Below are positions 50,010 through 59,459 of a stretch of DNA of 64,000 nt, one piece after another. Made by a program: the position numbers and the translations under genes. Source of the DNA: Symbiodinium natans (taxonomy: Eukaryota > Sar > Dinophyceae > Suessiales > Symbiodiniaceae); contig CAJNDS010002075.1 of assembly GCA_905221605.1 (NCBI GenBank), positions 637,317 to 701,316 of the forward strand. Direction: 5' to 3'. Below the pieces are notes generated by a model that did not search any database, was not told where the DNA came from, and saw nothing but the letters and a program-made list of their open reading frames with translations. Numbering within the stretch: the stretch's first letter is position 1; each line of letters begins with the position of its first letter.

Positions 50010-50262
50010 GTTTAGGGCCCCTCATGTAGCGTCAGCGGCTGACGTGGTGGACAGCAGGCTGCATGTGCATGATCGCGGTAGTGGTACTACCCCCGGGTTT
50101 AGGGTTTAGGGTTTAGGGTTTAGGGTTTAGGGTTTAGGGTTTAGTGCGAGCAATACTTTGCGCTGCGTTGGCTTGCTCTGCCAGCCTAGATCGGCTGCCG
50201 GTATCATCTTCTGGATCTGAGATCCCAAATGCTCAGTTCTCTTATTCAGAAGCCCTGAACCC
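50010..50262 (+). CDS. Two exon-like spacers around a G-array
   Basis: 50010-50098 reads ASAADVVDSRLHVHDRGSGT and ends CCCCGG|GTTTAG. 50145-50262 reads RAILCAALACSASLDRLPVS and on to FSYSEA. The array between them is 50099-50144. Outer borders unresolved. Confidence 0.35.
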
Positions 50263-50525
50263 TAAATCCTGAACCCTAAACCTCAAACCCTAAGTTCAGG
50301 GTGTGTTGGGGTCCTATAGTGCAGCCCTTTCGATGTAGGGTGACTGCAGGTTAAACCCTAAACCCACTATTAAAAGCCCTGTTTGAACTTGAAAAGTTCA
50401 TTAAACCCTCTATGACTCCTTAATCGCTGAGGCACCCTAAACCCTAAACTCTAAACCCTAAACCCTAAGCCCTAAACCCTAAACCCTAAACCCCAGAACC
50501 CTCTGCGACCCCCTCAGTCACTGAG

Positions 50526-50596
50526 GCGCCAAGCTGGCGGTGGGGCCTTCGGCCACTGGCCGGCCAGTAATTGGCCTCTTCGCACGAGGCCACGGG
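50526..50596 (+). CDS. Putative coding exon, 71 bp
   Basis: Acceptor TCACTGAG|G, right border GGCCACGGG|GTTTAG. 2 nt + 23 codons: AKLAVGPSATGRPVIGLFAR. Confidence 0.55.
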
Positions 50597-50911
50597 GTTT
50601 AGGGTTTAGGGTTTGGGGTTTAGGGTTTATGGTTTAGGGTTTAGGGTTTAGGGTCTAGGGTCTAGGGTTTAGGGTCTAGGGTTTAGGGTCTAGGGTTTAC
50701 GGTCTAGGGTTTAGGGTTTAGGGGTTCAGGGGGTCTCGAGTTGAGGCTGTTAGGGGTTCGGGGGTTTAAGGGTTTAAGGGCTTCGGGGTCCTTAGGTTTT
50801 CTGGGGGTTTGGGGGTTGTTGGGCTATTCGGGGTTTAGGGTTCCTGGGATGTTAGGGTTCTAGGCTTTCAGGGTTTAGAGGCTGAGGCTTTCGGGGTTTG
50901 AGGGTTCGGGA

Positions 50912-51052
50912 CTTTAGCAGCTTGTCGGGGAATAGGTGCTTGAAGGTGCAGGGGTAGTCCGAGGTACAGTACAGGTTATGAGCAGAGGCTCTAGCTGTAC
51001 TTGGGCAGTTCGCAACATCATAGGCCTGATGCGGAGCCAAGAAAGGGACCAC
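50912..51052 (-). CDS. Putative coding exon
   Basis: Minus frame FLAPHQAYDVANCPSTARAS then LYCTSDYPCTFKHLFPDKLL. Four cysteines; acceptor CGCATCAG|G possible inside. Family unknown. Confidence 0.45.
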
Positions 51053-51264
51053 AAACCTTAAACCGCAAACCCTGAACCCTCAAACCCTAAACCCTGAAAC
51101 CTCGACCCTAAGCCCTAAACCCCGGACCCTAAGCCCTGTACTTACAAGACTTCTGGATCCCTTGGGTTTTTCAGAGTGAAGACGTTATTCGTTTCAGGAT
51201 TTGGGGTTTAGGGGTTTGGGGTTTAGGGTTTAGGGTTTAGGGTTTAGGGTGTAGGAACCCACAG

Positions 51265-51301
51265 AAGCCCGTGATGGCGCCTTTCCCAGACCCTGATCCA
51301 G
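51265..51301 (+). CDS. Putative small coding exon, 37 bp
   Basis: Acceptor GGAACCCACAG|A, donor GATCCAG|GTACCT. Reads KPVMAPFPDPDP; the frame stays open further (GTFEVARPLGCMRVIKG). Confidence 0.45.
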
Positions 51302-51379
51302 GTACCTTCGAGGTGGCCAGGCCCTTGGGCTGTATGAGGGTTATAAAGGGAACCTCAGTGGGGTTTAGGGAGGTAAGGT

Positions 51380-51495
51380 TTAGGGTTTAGGGTCTAGGGT
51401 CTAGGGTCTAGGGTCTAGGGTCTAGGGTCTAGGGTCTAGGGTCTAGGGTTTAGGGTTTAGGGTTTAGGGTTTAGGGTTTAGGGTTCAGGGTTTAT
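51380..51495 (+). repeat. GGGTCTA variant array
   Basis: About nine GGGTCTA units flanked by TTTAGGG units. Confidence 0.97.
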
Positions 51496-51548
51496 TAAAG
51501 CCCAATCTTGTAAGACTCTGCGTTATCGTGTTCGCTGAGATACTTTAG

Positions 51549-51616
51549 GCCGGCAGTCAGCATGCCCGCGAGTCGAATTTCGGACATTCCTGACAGCCTT
51601 GTCCTACGAGTTCAGG
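51549..51616 (+). CDS. Putative coding exon, 68 bp
   Basis: Acceptor ATACTTTAG|G, right border GAGTTCAGG|GTTTAG. 2 nt + 22 codons: RQSACPRVEFRTFLTALSYE. Confidence 0.55.
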
Positions 51617-51639
51617 GTTTAGGGTCTCCCAAACCCTAA

Positions 51640-51750
51640 AGCATAAACCGTAAACCGTAAACCGTAAACCGTAAACCGTAAACCCTAAACCGTAAACCCT
51701 AAACCCTAAACCCTAAACCCTAAATCCTAAACCCTAAACCCTAAACCCTG
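51640..51750 (+). repeat. CCGTAAA variant array
   Basis: Six CCGTAAA units, then canonical CCCTAAA with one CCCTAAAT. Confidence 0.97.
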
Positions 51751-51876
51751 AATCTGATGCCTGAACCCTAAATTGAAAAAACCCTAAACCCTAAACCCTA
51801 GACCCTACACTCCAGACCCTAACCCCTAAACCTTAAAAGCCCTAAATTCTAAATATATTCGGACCCTTACGAGCAG

Positions 51877-51945
51877 GTGCCGCGGATGTGTGGCGCTCCA
51901 TCCCGCCGTCGCCCCTTCGGCCCAAAGTTCCCTGCGGGGGGCAGG
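51877..51945 (+). CDS. Putative coding exon, 69 bp
   Basis: Acceptor TTACGAGCAG|G, donor GGGGCAGG|GTTTTG. Reads ADVWRSIPPSPLRPKVPCGG. Confidence 0.5.
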
Positions 51946-52027
51946 GTTTTGGGGGGTTTTAGGGGGTTACTTGAAGGTTATAAGTTATAAGTAGGTTTAG
52001 GGTTTAGGGTTTAGGGTTTAGTGTTTA

Positions 52028-52139
52028 GGGCTACGTACTACTTGAAGGTTCATGGGTAGTTACCTATGAGCAACCCATGCTGGAACCTTAATCAGCTTTT
52101 ACCCCCCCGTGTAGAACTACCTAATAAACCTTCAGGTTG
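52028..52139. mobile_element. Element B copy, diverged
   Basis: ACTACTTGAAGGTTCATGGG at the left, AATAAACCTTCAGGTT at the right. Confidence 0.6.
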
Positions 52140-52153
52140 GGTTTGGATGGGGT

Positions 52154-52411
52154 TTGGGGCGGAGGGTCGTGCAGAAGGCCACGCCCCAAAACCTCCAAAA
52201 CGCACTGGGCCTGCAGCAAGAATGCAGCTCGGGGCAACATGACTTGGCTTTGGTCATTTTTCCGTTGGCGGGTGGGGCTGGGGTCACAGAACGCGCCATG
52301 GGCGGGCGTTTCCGGACTCCAGATCCTGCTTCGGGTCCTGCAAGTAGGTTTGCCTCGGCCGCCAGGCAGAGTTCCGGACAGCACCAGGCTGCTTCGGGTT
52401 TAAGGGTTTAG
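52154..52411 (+). CDS. Putative exon within an 85-codon ORF
   Basis: Frame reads QNLQNALGLQQECSSGQHDL then LALVIFPLAGGAGVTERAMG. Donor GTCCTGCAA|GTAGGT near 52349 probably ends the exon. Two other frames are open, including a minus one (52121-52384). Confidence 0.4.
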   Translation: MGRRVVQKATPQNLQNALGLQQECSSGQHDLALVIFPLAGGAGVTERAMGGRFRTPDPASGPASRFASAARQSSGQHQAASGLRV

Positions 52412-52574
52412 GGTTTCGGGGGTTAGCATTTCGGGGGCTGAGGGCATTCACTGGGAACAATCTGATATGATGTTAAGTTTTTCCCTGTTGAGATTTAGTT
52501 GCTTGGTGGTGGATAAGGTCGGGGATCGGTTGATAGATCATTACACCAAGTATGTGCATTACACTTGTGTACAT

Positions 52575-52635
52575 GTGCACACATATATATATATGTATAT
52601 ATATATATATATCTATAGATCCACATATATGTTCT
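52575..52635. repeat. (AT)n microsatellite
   Basis: ATATATATAT blocks with G interruptions. Confidence 0.95.
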
Positions 52636-52720
52636 TATAGAATTCTCAGAGGGGCCGATTCTTTATAGTTCAGGGATGTGGGAGGCATGTGCTGTGAGGC
52701 TCTGAAGTTGACGCACAGGT

Positions 52721-52984
52721 TTGGAGGGGGGCATCTTCCTCCTACAACTGGGAACCTCCTTATTTAGCGGCCGTCGTTGTGACGAAACGGGCACTATAAA
52801 GTTGCTGTATGAAGTAGGGTATTGCACCAAGAATTTGATCAGGAGCCGCTACGCGGTGGGAATGCACCCACAGGATGAAGGGCAACAGATCGTAAGTACA
52901 GCCACGCTGTACGAATCCGATCCCCTTCGCGTGGTTTCCAAAGCAAGATCCTTGATCTCGGAAACAGGCCTGAACACGTCTTGA
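52721..52984 (+). CDS. Hypothetical ORF, 87 codons
   Basis: Plus frame with AUG and TGA. Reads GTIKLLYEVGYCTKNLIRSR then HPQDEGQQIVSTATLYESDP. An internal consensus donor (CAACAGATC|GTAAGTAC) suggests it may be cut there. A minus frame overlaps. Family unknown. Confidence 0.45.
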   Translation: MEGGIFLLQLGTSLFSGRRCDETGTIKLLYEVGYCTKNLIRSRYAVGMHPQDEGQQIVSTATLYESDPLRVVSKARSLISETGLNTS

Positions 52985-53081
52985 GACCTGGTTTACCTTG
53001 ACAGCGCTGGCCCGCAGCCTGCTCTGCAAGGGCTGGACAAAACTTTCATAGCAGCCACCGTCTTTACTGGTCAGTTCTCAA

Positions 53082-53153
53082 AATTAGGGTCCCTTTTGGG
53101 TACCCTACATAAGAGGGGCCGCCCTTATAACAAGGACCCCAAAGGGAGCCTAA
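53082..53153. mobile_element. Element E, small inverted-repeat element
   Basis: ATTAGGGTCCCTTTTGGG at the left and CCCCAAAGGGAGCCTAAT at the right, about 36 bp between. Confidence 0.65.
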
Positions 53154-53393
53154 TGTAGAAAACTTACCAAATGCCAGAAAAACCAGAAGCGCCGAAAGCT
53201 TAAGGACAGAGCCCTGGGCCTTCTCGAAGACGCGTTGGCTGCGCTGCCGGGCGCGTGGCACTCAGAGAATCAGTGCAAATTGGCTGTTTGGCTGTTAGGC
53301 GTGTCCTGCCACGGCCCTGCCTTGCGCAAAGCTACTGGCAGTTGCTTGCCCTTCAAGCCCATATTTCCTTTTTTCATTACTGATGGGGGTTGA
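53154..53393 (+). CDS. Hypothetical terminal exon, 79 codons
   Basis: No AUG at the start, so probably an exon. Basic start (CQKNQKRRKLKDRALGLLED), then a cysteine-containing hydrophobic part (LAVWLLGVSCHGPALRKATG) and TGA. It starts exactly at the end of element E. Family unknown. Confidence 0.5.
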   Translation, partial: CRKLTKCQKNQKRRKLKDRALGLLEDALAALPGAWHSENQCKLAVWLLGVSCHGPALRKATGSCLPFKPIFPFFITDGG

Positions 53394-53515
53394 TGCCTCC
53401 TCTCGAAACCCTAAACCCGAAACCCTAAACCCGAAACCCTAAACCCTAAACCCCAAACCCCAAACCCTAAACCCTAAGCCCCCCCCTCGAAATTTCCTTC
53501 CCTGAGCCCCCTAAG

Positions 53516-53571
53516 GTGCAGCCCTTCGACCACGCGGCGGAGGAGAGCTGGCGCGCCCCGGCGGTATCAGG
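53516..53571 (+). CDS. Putative coding exon, 56 bp
   Basis: Acceptor GCCCCCTAAG|G, right border GTATCAGG|GTTTAG. Reads VQPFDHAAEESWRAPAVS. Confidence 0.55.
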
Positions 53572-53842
53572 GTTTAGGGTTTAGGGTTTAGGGCTTAGGG
53601 TTTAGGGTTTAGGGTTTAGGGAGTTTAGGAAGATGAGGGTTGAGAGGGAGTTTAGAGTTTGGGTTTTGTGGAGTTTTAGGGGAGAGTTTAGGGAGTTTAG
53701 GGGAGTTTAGGGGAGATTTTGGAAGTTTAGGGGGTCTAGGGAGTTTAGGGGAGATTTTGGCGAGATTTAGGGAGTTTAGGGAGTTTAGGGTTCATAGGGT
53801 TTGAGGAGTTTCGGAGGGAGAGGTGGGGGGGGGGGGCATCAG

Positions 53843-53940
53843 GAGTTCCCGGATCCCTCGCAGCCTCTCTTTGTCTCAGGAATCACTGCGCCGGCCCTCC
53901 GCTATGTGGAGCTCACAGCTGAGCGGCAGACAGGCCCTAA
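53843..53940 (+). CDS. Putative coding exon
   Basis: Acceptor GGGCATCAG|G; phase 0 reading FPDPSQPLFVSGITAPALRY then VELTAERQTG. A second acceptor CTTTGTCTCAG|G lies inside. The C-array follows directly. Confidence 0.5.
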
Positions 53941-54059
53941 ACCCTAAACCCTAAAACCCTAAAACCCTAAACCCTAAACCCTAAACCCTAAACCCTAAAC
54001 CCTAAACCCTAAGCCCTAAACCCTGAACCTAAGCCCTAAACCCTAATCCCTGTCAGGCC

Positions 54060-54182
54060 TCTCCAGGTAAATTCGGCAAGGCGAGATGTCGCGTCCTCGG
54101 GTTGCGTCTTCGTGTCATGTCACCCGGGTCCTCGGCTCGTGACGCGAGTCTGCATTCGGGCTTGTGGCTTCCCAAGCCCCCA
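54060..54182 (+). CDS. Putative coding segment
   Basis: Reading QVNSARRDVASSGCVFVSCH then PRLVTRVCIRACGFPSP after CTCTCCAG|. Another plus frame starts with AUG at 54102. Confidence 0.35.
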
Positions 54183-54384
54183 AACCAAAACCACCCAAGC
54201 AACCCTCAACCCTTAACCCCCAGAACCAAAAACCCCGAGACCCGAAACCGAAAAACCCCAAACCCTAACCCTAAAACCCTAGAACCCTAAACCCTGAACC
54301 CAAAACCCTAAACCCTAAACCCCCAAACCCTGAACCCTGAACCCTAAACCCTGAACCCTAAACCCTAAAAGCCCTTTTCCGGAG

Positions 54385-54455
54385 GCCTGGTGCAGCTCGT
54401 GCTGCTCTGGAACGGCGAGCGCGGTTCCCCTGCGCCGGCTCTGGAGACCCTCTGA
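54385..54455 (+). CDS. Putative terminal coding exon
   Basis: Acceptor TTTTCCGGAG|G; LVQLVLLWNGERGSPAPALE and TGA. The donor GAGCGCG|GTTCC is an alternative end. Confidence 0.5.
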
Positions 54456-54779
54456 AAGGGTTTAGGGTTTTTGGGGTTTAGAGTTTAGGGTTTAGGGTTC
54501 AGGGTTTAGGGTTTAGGGTTTAGGGTTTACGGTTTAGGGTTTAGGGTTTAGGGTTTAGGGCTTAGGTTCAGTGTTTTTGGCTCAGGGTTTTGGGTTTTGG
54601 GATTTGAGTGCAGGCTTTAGGTCCTACAGGTGTTTTCAAAGGGTGAGTGGAGTGAAGCAGCATGCATGCGGTGCATGCAGGCCCATTTCACCCCCCCTCC
54701 CCCCAGCTTCAGCAGTCAAACTTAAACCCTAAACCCTAAACCCTAAACCCTAAACCCTAAACCCTAAACCCTATACCTC

Positions 54780-55830
54780 GGTTCTTGGTGTCTGTTTCTG
54801 GCCCATTTGGTGGCTTTTTGCCTAATCATATCTGCTGTGTTTTCGTGGCTTTTTCTGGTCCAGTCTTCTCCGAAATAAATGGTACCCCCGAGTCTTGGTG
54901 GCTCTTTCTGGCGCACTCTTTTTCATAACAAATCGTTTCTGGCCCACTCTCATGCATAATGAGTCTCTTATCTGTAACAATTCGCACCCCCACGTCTTGG
55001 TGGCTTTTTCTGGCCAATGTTTAGCCGTAACAAATCGTACCCCGGGTCTTTGGGCCCATTCTTATCCGAAACAAATCGTACCCTCTTGTCGTAGTGGCTT
55101 TTTGTGCCCTGCTCCCGTGACCAGCAAGAGCCAGCAAGACCTGGGGCTACTAATTCCTACGGATAAACATGGGCTAGAAAAAAGCCACCAAAAGAGGGGG
55201 GTGCGATTTGGTACGGATAAGTGGGAGCCAGACAGCGCCACGAAGACCCGGAGTATGATTTGTTACGGATAAGAGTGGGCCAGAAAAAGTTACGGATAAG
55301 AATGGGCATAAGAATGGGCCAGAAAAAGCCACCAAACAAAACCCGCTGAGACGATTTGCTACGGATAAATATGGGCCGGAAATACCACCAAGACGCGGGG
55401 GTGCGATTTATTACGGAAAAGAAAGGGCCAGAAAATGCCGCCAAGACCCGGGGGTACGATTTGTCACGGGCCAGACATTCAGAACCATGAAGACCCAGGG
55501 GTACGATTTGTTACGTATAAGAGTAGGCCAGAAACAGCCACGAAGACCCCAGGGTACGGTTTGTTACAGGTAAGAGCGGGCCAGAAAGAGCCACCACGAC
55601 CCGCGTGTACGATACGGCTAAGAATTGTACGATTTATTCGGATGAACACGGGCCAGAAAAAGCCACCAAGAGCCGGGGTACGATTTATTACGGATAAGAG
55701 TGCGCCAAGACCCGGGGGTGTGATTTGTTACGGATAAGAGTATGCCAGAAAAGGCCACCAAGACCCCGGGTACGATTATTTACGGATAAGAGTGGGCCAG
55801 AAAAAGCCACCAAGACCCGCGGGTACGAAT
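54780..55830. repeat. 53-bp satellite with orientation switch
   Basis: About 20 degenerate units built from GTTACGGATAAGAGTGGGCC, AGAAAAAGCCACCAAGACCC and GGGGTACGATTT. Units are reversed from 54780 to about 55110 and forward from about 55120 to 55830. 53 is not a multiple of three, so frames over it are fortuitous. Confidence 0.93.
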
Positions 55831-55938
55831 TCGCGTTGGGCGGTCTCTTGTCTCTTTTGAGCCGTACCGCATAGCGGCTCTGCCCTAAGCCCTAATCCCT
55901 AAACCCTAAGCCCTAACCCCGAAACCTTAAGTTTTCAG

Positions 55939-56017
55939 GAGGACCTCATCGAAAGACTATGGCCCCTGGACGCCGCAGAGAGCGATGTGTGCAGCGGCCT
56001 TAGAATTGGGGTTACGG
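55939..56017 (+). CDS. Putative coding exon, 79 bp
   Basis: Acceptor TTAAGTTTTCAG|G, donor GGTTACGG|GTAGGTAG. Reads EDLIERLWPLDAAESDVCSG, acidic. One of the cleanest exon candidates. Confidence 0.6.
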
Positions 56018-56174
56018 GTAGGTAGTTTCCTACACGAGATGCCTAGGTTTGGATGCCTCTTCTGGGTTTAGGCCTTAGGGTTCGTTGGGGCTTTGGGGCT
56101 TTCGTTTAAGGTGTTTTTAGTGAGGTTGAGGTCGAGGGTTTCTGGGACTCCCCTGCCCTAAACCCTAAACCGAG

Positions 56175-56254
56175 GGCACTCCATCTTGGTGCACTGGCGC
56201 GCGCCAGACCCAAGCCTACAGCGGGAGATGCTTTTGGTCAAGTCACTGCGTTGA
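56175..56254 (+). CDS. Putative terminal coding exon
   Basis: Acceptor CTAAACCGAG|G at a C-array edge; HSILVHWRAPDPSLQREMLL then VKSLR and TGA. Confidence 0.55.
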
Positions 56255-56289
56255 GGGTTCAGGGGCTTAGGCTCAAGGGTCAAGGGTCA

Positions 56290-56398
56290 AGGGTCAAGGG
56301 TCAAGGGTTAGGGTTTAGGGTTTAGGGTTTAGGGTTTAGGGTTTAGGGTTTAGGGTTTAGGGTTTAGGGTTTAGGGTTTAGGGTTTAGGGTTTAGGGT
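56290..56398 (+). repeat. GGGTCAA run then TTTAGGG array
   Basis: Five AAGGGTC units grade into about 13 canonical units. Confidence 0.97.
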
Positions 56399-56785
56399 TG
56401 GGGCTTAGGTTCTAGGGGGCTTTCGAGTTTAGGGCATCGTTCAGGTTGGGCGTATGAGGGATAAGAGGCTTAGAGGGTTCAGGGCTTAGGGGTTTAGGGA
56501 GTTTTCCGGGGTTTAGGGGATTAGGGTGAAATCAAGGTGCAGGGGTCATGTAGGGGTTCTTCAGCGGCATAAGCGGAATTTAGGGTTTAGGGTTTAGGGT
56601 TTAGGGTTTAGGGATTGGGTTTTGAGTTTAGAGGTTTTCGGGTATAGGCGTTTGCCAGTGGGAAATCTAGTGAAGGGTCTGGGCCTCGCACTGGTTTAGG
56701 GTTTAGGGTTTAGGGTTTAGGGTTTAGGGCTTAGGGTTTACGGCTTTCGGGATTAGGGTTTCGAGCTTTCGGGATTAGGGTGCAG

Positions 56786-56836
56786 CCACTGTATGACGGA
56801 CGCCTGCTTTTGAAATTGGCTCCCTGCCCTTCTCAG
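56786..56836 (+). CDS. Putative coding exon, 51 bp, phase 0-0
   Basis: Acceptor TAGGGTGCAG|C, donor CCTTCTCAG|GTTCC. 17 codons: PLYDGRLLLKLAPCPSQ. Confidence 0.55.
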
Positions 56837-56885
56837 GTTCCTAAACCCCCCAGCCCTTTAAACCCTCAACCCCAAAAGGCTTGGT

Positions 56886-56999
56886 CGCCCAGTGGTACCC
56901 CTTTACCCTTTTTTGGGGGTTCAAGGTTCCCTTATAACATAGCCAACCCCAAAAAAGGGTGCCCTTACCATAATGTGGTTACTGGGCTAACAAGAAGAC
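56886..56999. mobile_element. Element D, copy 1
   Basis: GCCCAGTGGTACCCCTTTAC at the left, GTGGTTACTGGGC at the right, CCCCAAAAAAGGGTGCCC inside. Copy 2 is at 63281-63383. Confidence 0.75.
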
Positions 57000-57227
57000 T
57001 ACCACGAATGTTCAAGTGGAGGAGATGCGTTCGAAGCGGCCAGATGCCTGGCAGCAGCGTCGGCCGCGCTCACGGAGAGGCGCCCCCCCCCCCCCGGCAC
57101 CCACCTGCTCTAAGAATCAGGAGCTGCGAAGAAGAACGAGAACTTGACAAGAACAAACCATAAGAGTTATAGTAACAAGAACAGTAGTGCTGACAATCGT
57201 GAAGATAAGAAGCAGCCGAACCGGCAG

Positions 57228-57331
57228 GAATGGTGGTTGCCACTCTGAGCGAAGTTCTGGACGGCTTGCCGTTCGTCTTCGGGGCTCAAAGTTTCCAGCA
57301 GGCAAGCAATGGATGGGACCAGCAGCATAGG
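57228..57331 (+). CDS. Putative coding exon, 104 bp
   Basis: Acceptor CGAACCGGCAG|G, right border CAGCATAGG|GTTTAG. 2 nt + 34 codons: VATLSEVLDGLPFVFGAQSF then QQASNGWDQQH. Confidence 0.55.
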
Positions 57332-57390
57332 GTTTAGGGTTTAGAGTTTAGGGTTTAGGGTTTAGGGTTTAGGGCTAGGGTTGAGGGTAG

Positions 57391-57460
57391 GGATTCTGAA
57401 CTACCTGTCATATGCCCAATCTCCTGGAGTACAACTAGTCACTAGTCCATACATATCAAC
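57391..57460 (+). CDS. Putative coding exon, 70 bp
   Basis: Acceptor GAGGGTAG|G at the end of the array after 57331, consensus donor ATATCAAC|GTAAGTAT. Reads ILNYLSYAQSPGVQLVTSPY. The 59-bp gap to the previous exon is telomeric, but the direct join is out of phase by two bases. Confidence 0.5.
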
Positions 57461-57556
57461 GTAAGTATTTCGCTTGTGCGGCTGGGCTTGGATGTGTTTA
57501 GATGTGCAACAAGAACTAGAGTTTAGGGTGAGAAGGGTTCTTCTTCAAGCTTCCAG

Positions 57557-57629
57557 CAAGACTGACCGTGCACTCCGACTCTGCGTAGCACAACTTCATG
57601 GGTGGTTATCCCAGACCAACGAAGCATAA
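57557..57629 (+). CDS. Putative terminal coding exon
   Basis: Acceptor TCAAGCTTCCAG|C; KTDRALRLCVAQLHGWLSQT then NEA and TAA. Confidence 0.45.
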
Positions 57630-57664
57630 AGCTTAAACCCAAAGCCCTCAACCCAAAAAATCTA

Positions 57665-57757
57665 CACCCCAAACCCTAAACCCTGAACCCTAAACCCTAA
57701 ACCCTAAACCCTAAACCCTAAACCCTAAACCCTGAACCTTAAACCCTAAACCCTAGA
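57665..57757 (+). repeat. CCCTAAA array
   Basis: About 13 units with CCCTGAA variants. Confidence 0.96.
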
Positions 57758-57798
57758 TTTTAAATAGCAGACAACCCAAAAAAAAGGGCCTCTGCGAG

Positions 57799-57888
57799 GC
57801 AAACATGGGCGTCTACGAGCAGATCCTCCGTGACATGAAGGCGAAAGTGCGCAAATTTTCGGCCTCTGCAAGCAGGGTCTTATCCTAA
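57799..57888 (+). CDS. Putative terminal coding exon, phase 0
   Basis: Acceptor CTCTGCGAG|G; NMGVYEQILRDMKAKVRKFS then ASASRVLS and TAA. Helical and basic. Confidence 0.5.
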   Translation, partial: ANMGVYEQILRDMKAKVRKFSASASRVLS

Positions 57889-58022
57889 AAGGATGTGCTC
57901 ACTGATAGGGTTTAGGGTTTAGGGTTTAGGGTTTCGGGTTTAGGGTTTAGGGTTTAGGGTTTAGGGTATCGTTTTATTCTTCTTAGAGCAGAGGTGAGTC
58001 AGACTACACGCCAGCTGAGCAG

Positions 58023-58106
58023 GCGACTTCAGGGACCAAGCTCAAGCATCGCAGGCTGCGCTGCAGAACGAGATTTCGGCATTCCTCGGCGGCGAGGCGC
58101 GGCTCG
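58023..58106 (+). CDS. Putative coding exon, 84 bp
   Basis: Acceptor CCAGCTGAGCAG|G, donor GCGGCTCG|GTTGAG. Reads DFRDQAQASQAALQNEISAF, helical. Upstream, TTCTTCTTAG|AGCAGAG|GTGAGT looks like a 7-nt microexon. Confidence 0.55.
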
Positions 58107-58252
58107 GTTGAGGGTTTGGGGGTTTATGGGGTTTAAGGTTTAGGGCTTAGGCTTTACAGTTTAGGGTTTAGGGCTTAGGGCTTAGGGTTGAGGGTTTGGG
58201 GTTTGGGGTTTGGGGTTTAGCGTTTAGGGTTTAGGGGATAAGTGGGATTCAG

Positions 58253-58290
58253 GAGGATCTTACTGATTTGTGCAAAGCTCCATCCCCTAA
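58253..58290 (+). CDS. Putative short coding exon
   Basis: Acceptor GTGGGATTCAG|G; EDLTDLCKAPSP. Right border unclear. Confidence 0.3.
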
Positions 58291-58367
58291 CCCCCTAAAC
58301 AAAACCCTCCGGGTTTGGGTTGAGGGGTTTAGGGGCTTATATAGGGGTGTAGGGGTTTGGGTTTCAG

Positions 58368-58430
58368 AAGGGCCTACAGTTCACCACGAAACCCGAAGGC
58401 AAGAAAGCGGCAGCAAACCCTAAACCCTAA
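58368..58430 (+). CDS. Putative exon ending in telomeric repeat
   Basis: Acceptor TTTGGGTTTCAG|A; KGLQFTTKPEGKKAAANP, then CCCTAAA repeat gives an in-frame TAA. Basic tail. Confidence 0.4.
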   Translation, partial: KGLQFTTKPEGKKAAANPKP

Positions 58431-58682
58431 ACCCTAAACCCTAAACCCTAAACCCTAAACCCTAAACCCTAAACCCTAAACCCTAAACCCTAAACCCTAA
58501 ACCCTAAACCCTAAACCCTAAACCCTAAACCCTAAACCCCCAAAACCCCCAAAACCCCCAAAACCCCCAAAACCCCCAAAACCCTAAACCCTAAACCCTA
58601 AACCCTTAACCCTAAACCCTAAACCCTAAACCCTAAACCCTAAACCCTAAACTCTAAACCCTAAACCCTAAACCCTAAACCC
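58418..58682 (+). repeat. CCCTAAA array with CCCCCAAAA block
   Basis: About 265 bp; five AACCCCCAA units (58535-58580) lie inside canonical units. Confidence 0.98.
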
Positions 58683-58688
58683 GCCGAG

Positions 58689-58795
58689 GGCCGGGGCACG
58701 CTGCGCCTTCTCGAGCTGTGCGGAGGCCACCGGGGGTGGGGGGATCCTTTCCTGGCAGATTCCAGCACCCCCTGCCTTCACCAGAACCCTATCCC
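58689..58795 (+). CDS. Putative coding exon
   Basis: Acceptor ACCCGCCGAG|G straight after the array; phase 0 reading TLRLLELCGGHRGWGDPFLA then DSSTPCLHQNP. No donor found before the next C-array. Confidence 0.5.
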
Positions 58796-58976
58796 TGAAC
58801 CCTACATAGCCCTAAACCCTAAACCCTAAACCCTAAACCCTAAACCCTAAAACATAAAAACCCTAACCCTACAAGCCCAAAGTACTTCGGATTAGGAGCT
58901 CTGGCTGTTCAGGGTTCATGACCCTGGATGTTTCTGGAGTTCAGGGTTTAGGGTTTAGGGTGCCTCCTCCCCTCAG

Positions 58977-59057
58977 ATCAGCCTCCTGTCAGCTGCGGCC
59001 CATCGAGTCAAGCATGGAATATCTTTTCGCTGCCAAACAGGGCATCTGCTAAACTAG
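58977..59057 (+). CDS. Putative terminal coding exon, phase 0
   Basis: Textbook acceptor TGCCTCCTCCCCTCAG|A; 26 codons and TAG: ISLLSAAAHRVKHGISFRCQ then TGHLLN. Unrecognised. Confidence 0.6.
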   Translation: MSLLSAAAHRVKHGISFRCQTGHLLN

Positions 59058-59206
59058 GGGTACTCCTCATGGTCCCCCAAACACGCGAATTCTTCGTATG
59101 GGAGCCCCAAAATCGGTAACATAAGCCCTAAGCCCAAACCCAAAGCCCTAAACCCTAAACTCACAAAATGCCGGAAACCCTAAACCCCAGGCCCTAAACC
59201 CTAAAC

Positions 59207-59300
59207 CCGACACTCCCAAAATGCTTGCAGAGGTGTTGGTGCGATAGGCCTCAGCCTGGCGCATGCGGCGGCGACGCTCCTCTTCATTCATCCTTTGGTC
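59207..59300 (-). CDS. Putative coding exon, 94 bp
   Basis: Minus strand: acceptor CTCCAAATCAG|G; donor GTGTCGG|GTTTAG is the first telomeric unit. 31 codons + 1 nt, charged: DQRMNEEERRRRMRQAEAYR then TNTSASILGVS. Confidence 0.6.
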
Positions 59301-59459
59301 CTGATTTGGAGAGTCGGGGTTTAGGGTTTAGGGTTTAGGGTTATTTAGGGTTTAGGGTTTAGGGTTCATGAGGGTTTAGGGTTTAGGGTTTAGGGCTTAT
59401 ATAGGGTTTAGGGATAGGGTCTTGGGAGGAACCGTAAAGCCTACAAGCCAAAGCCCTAC

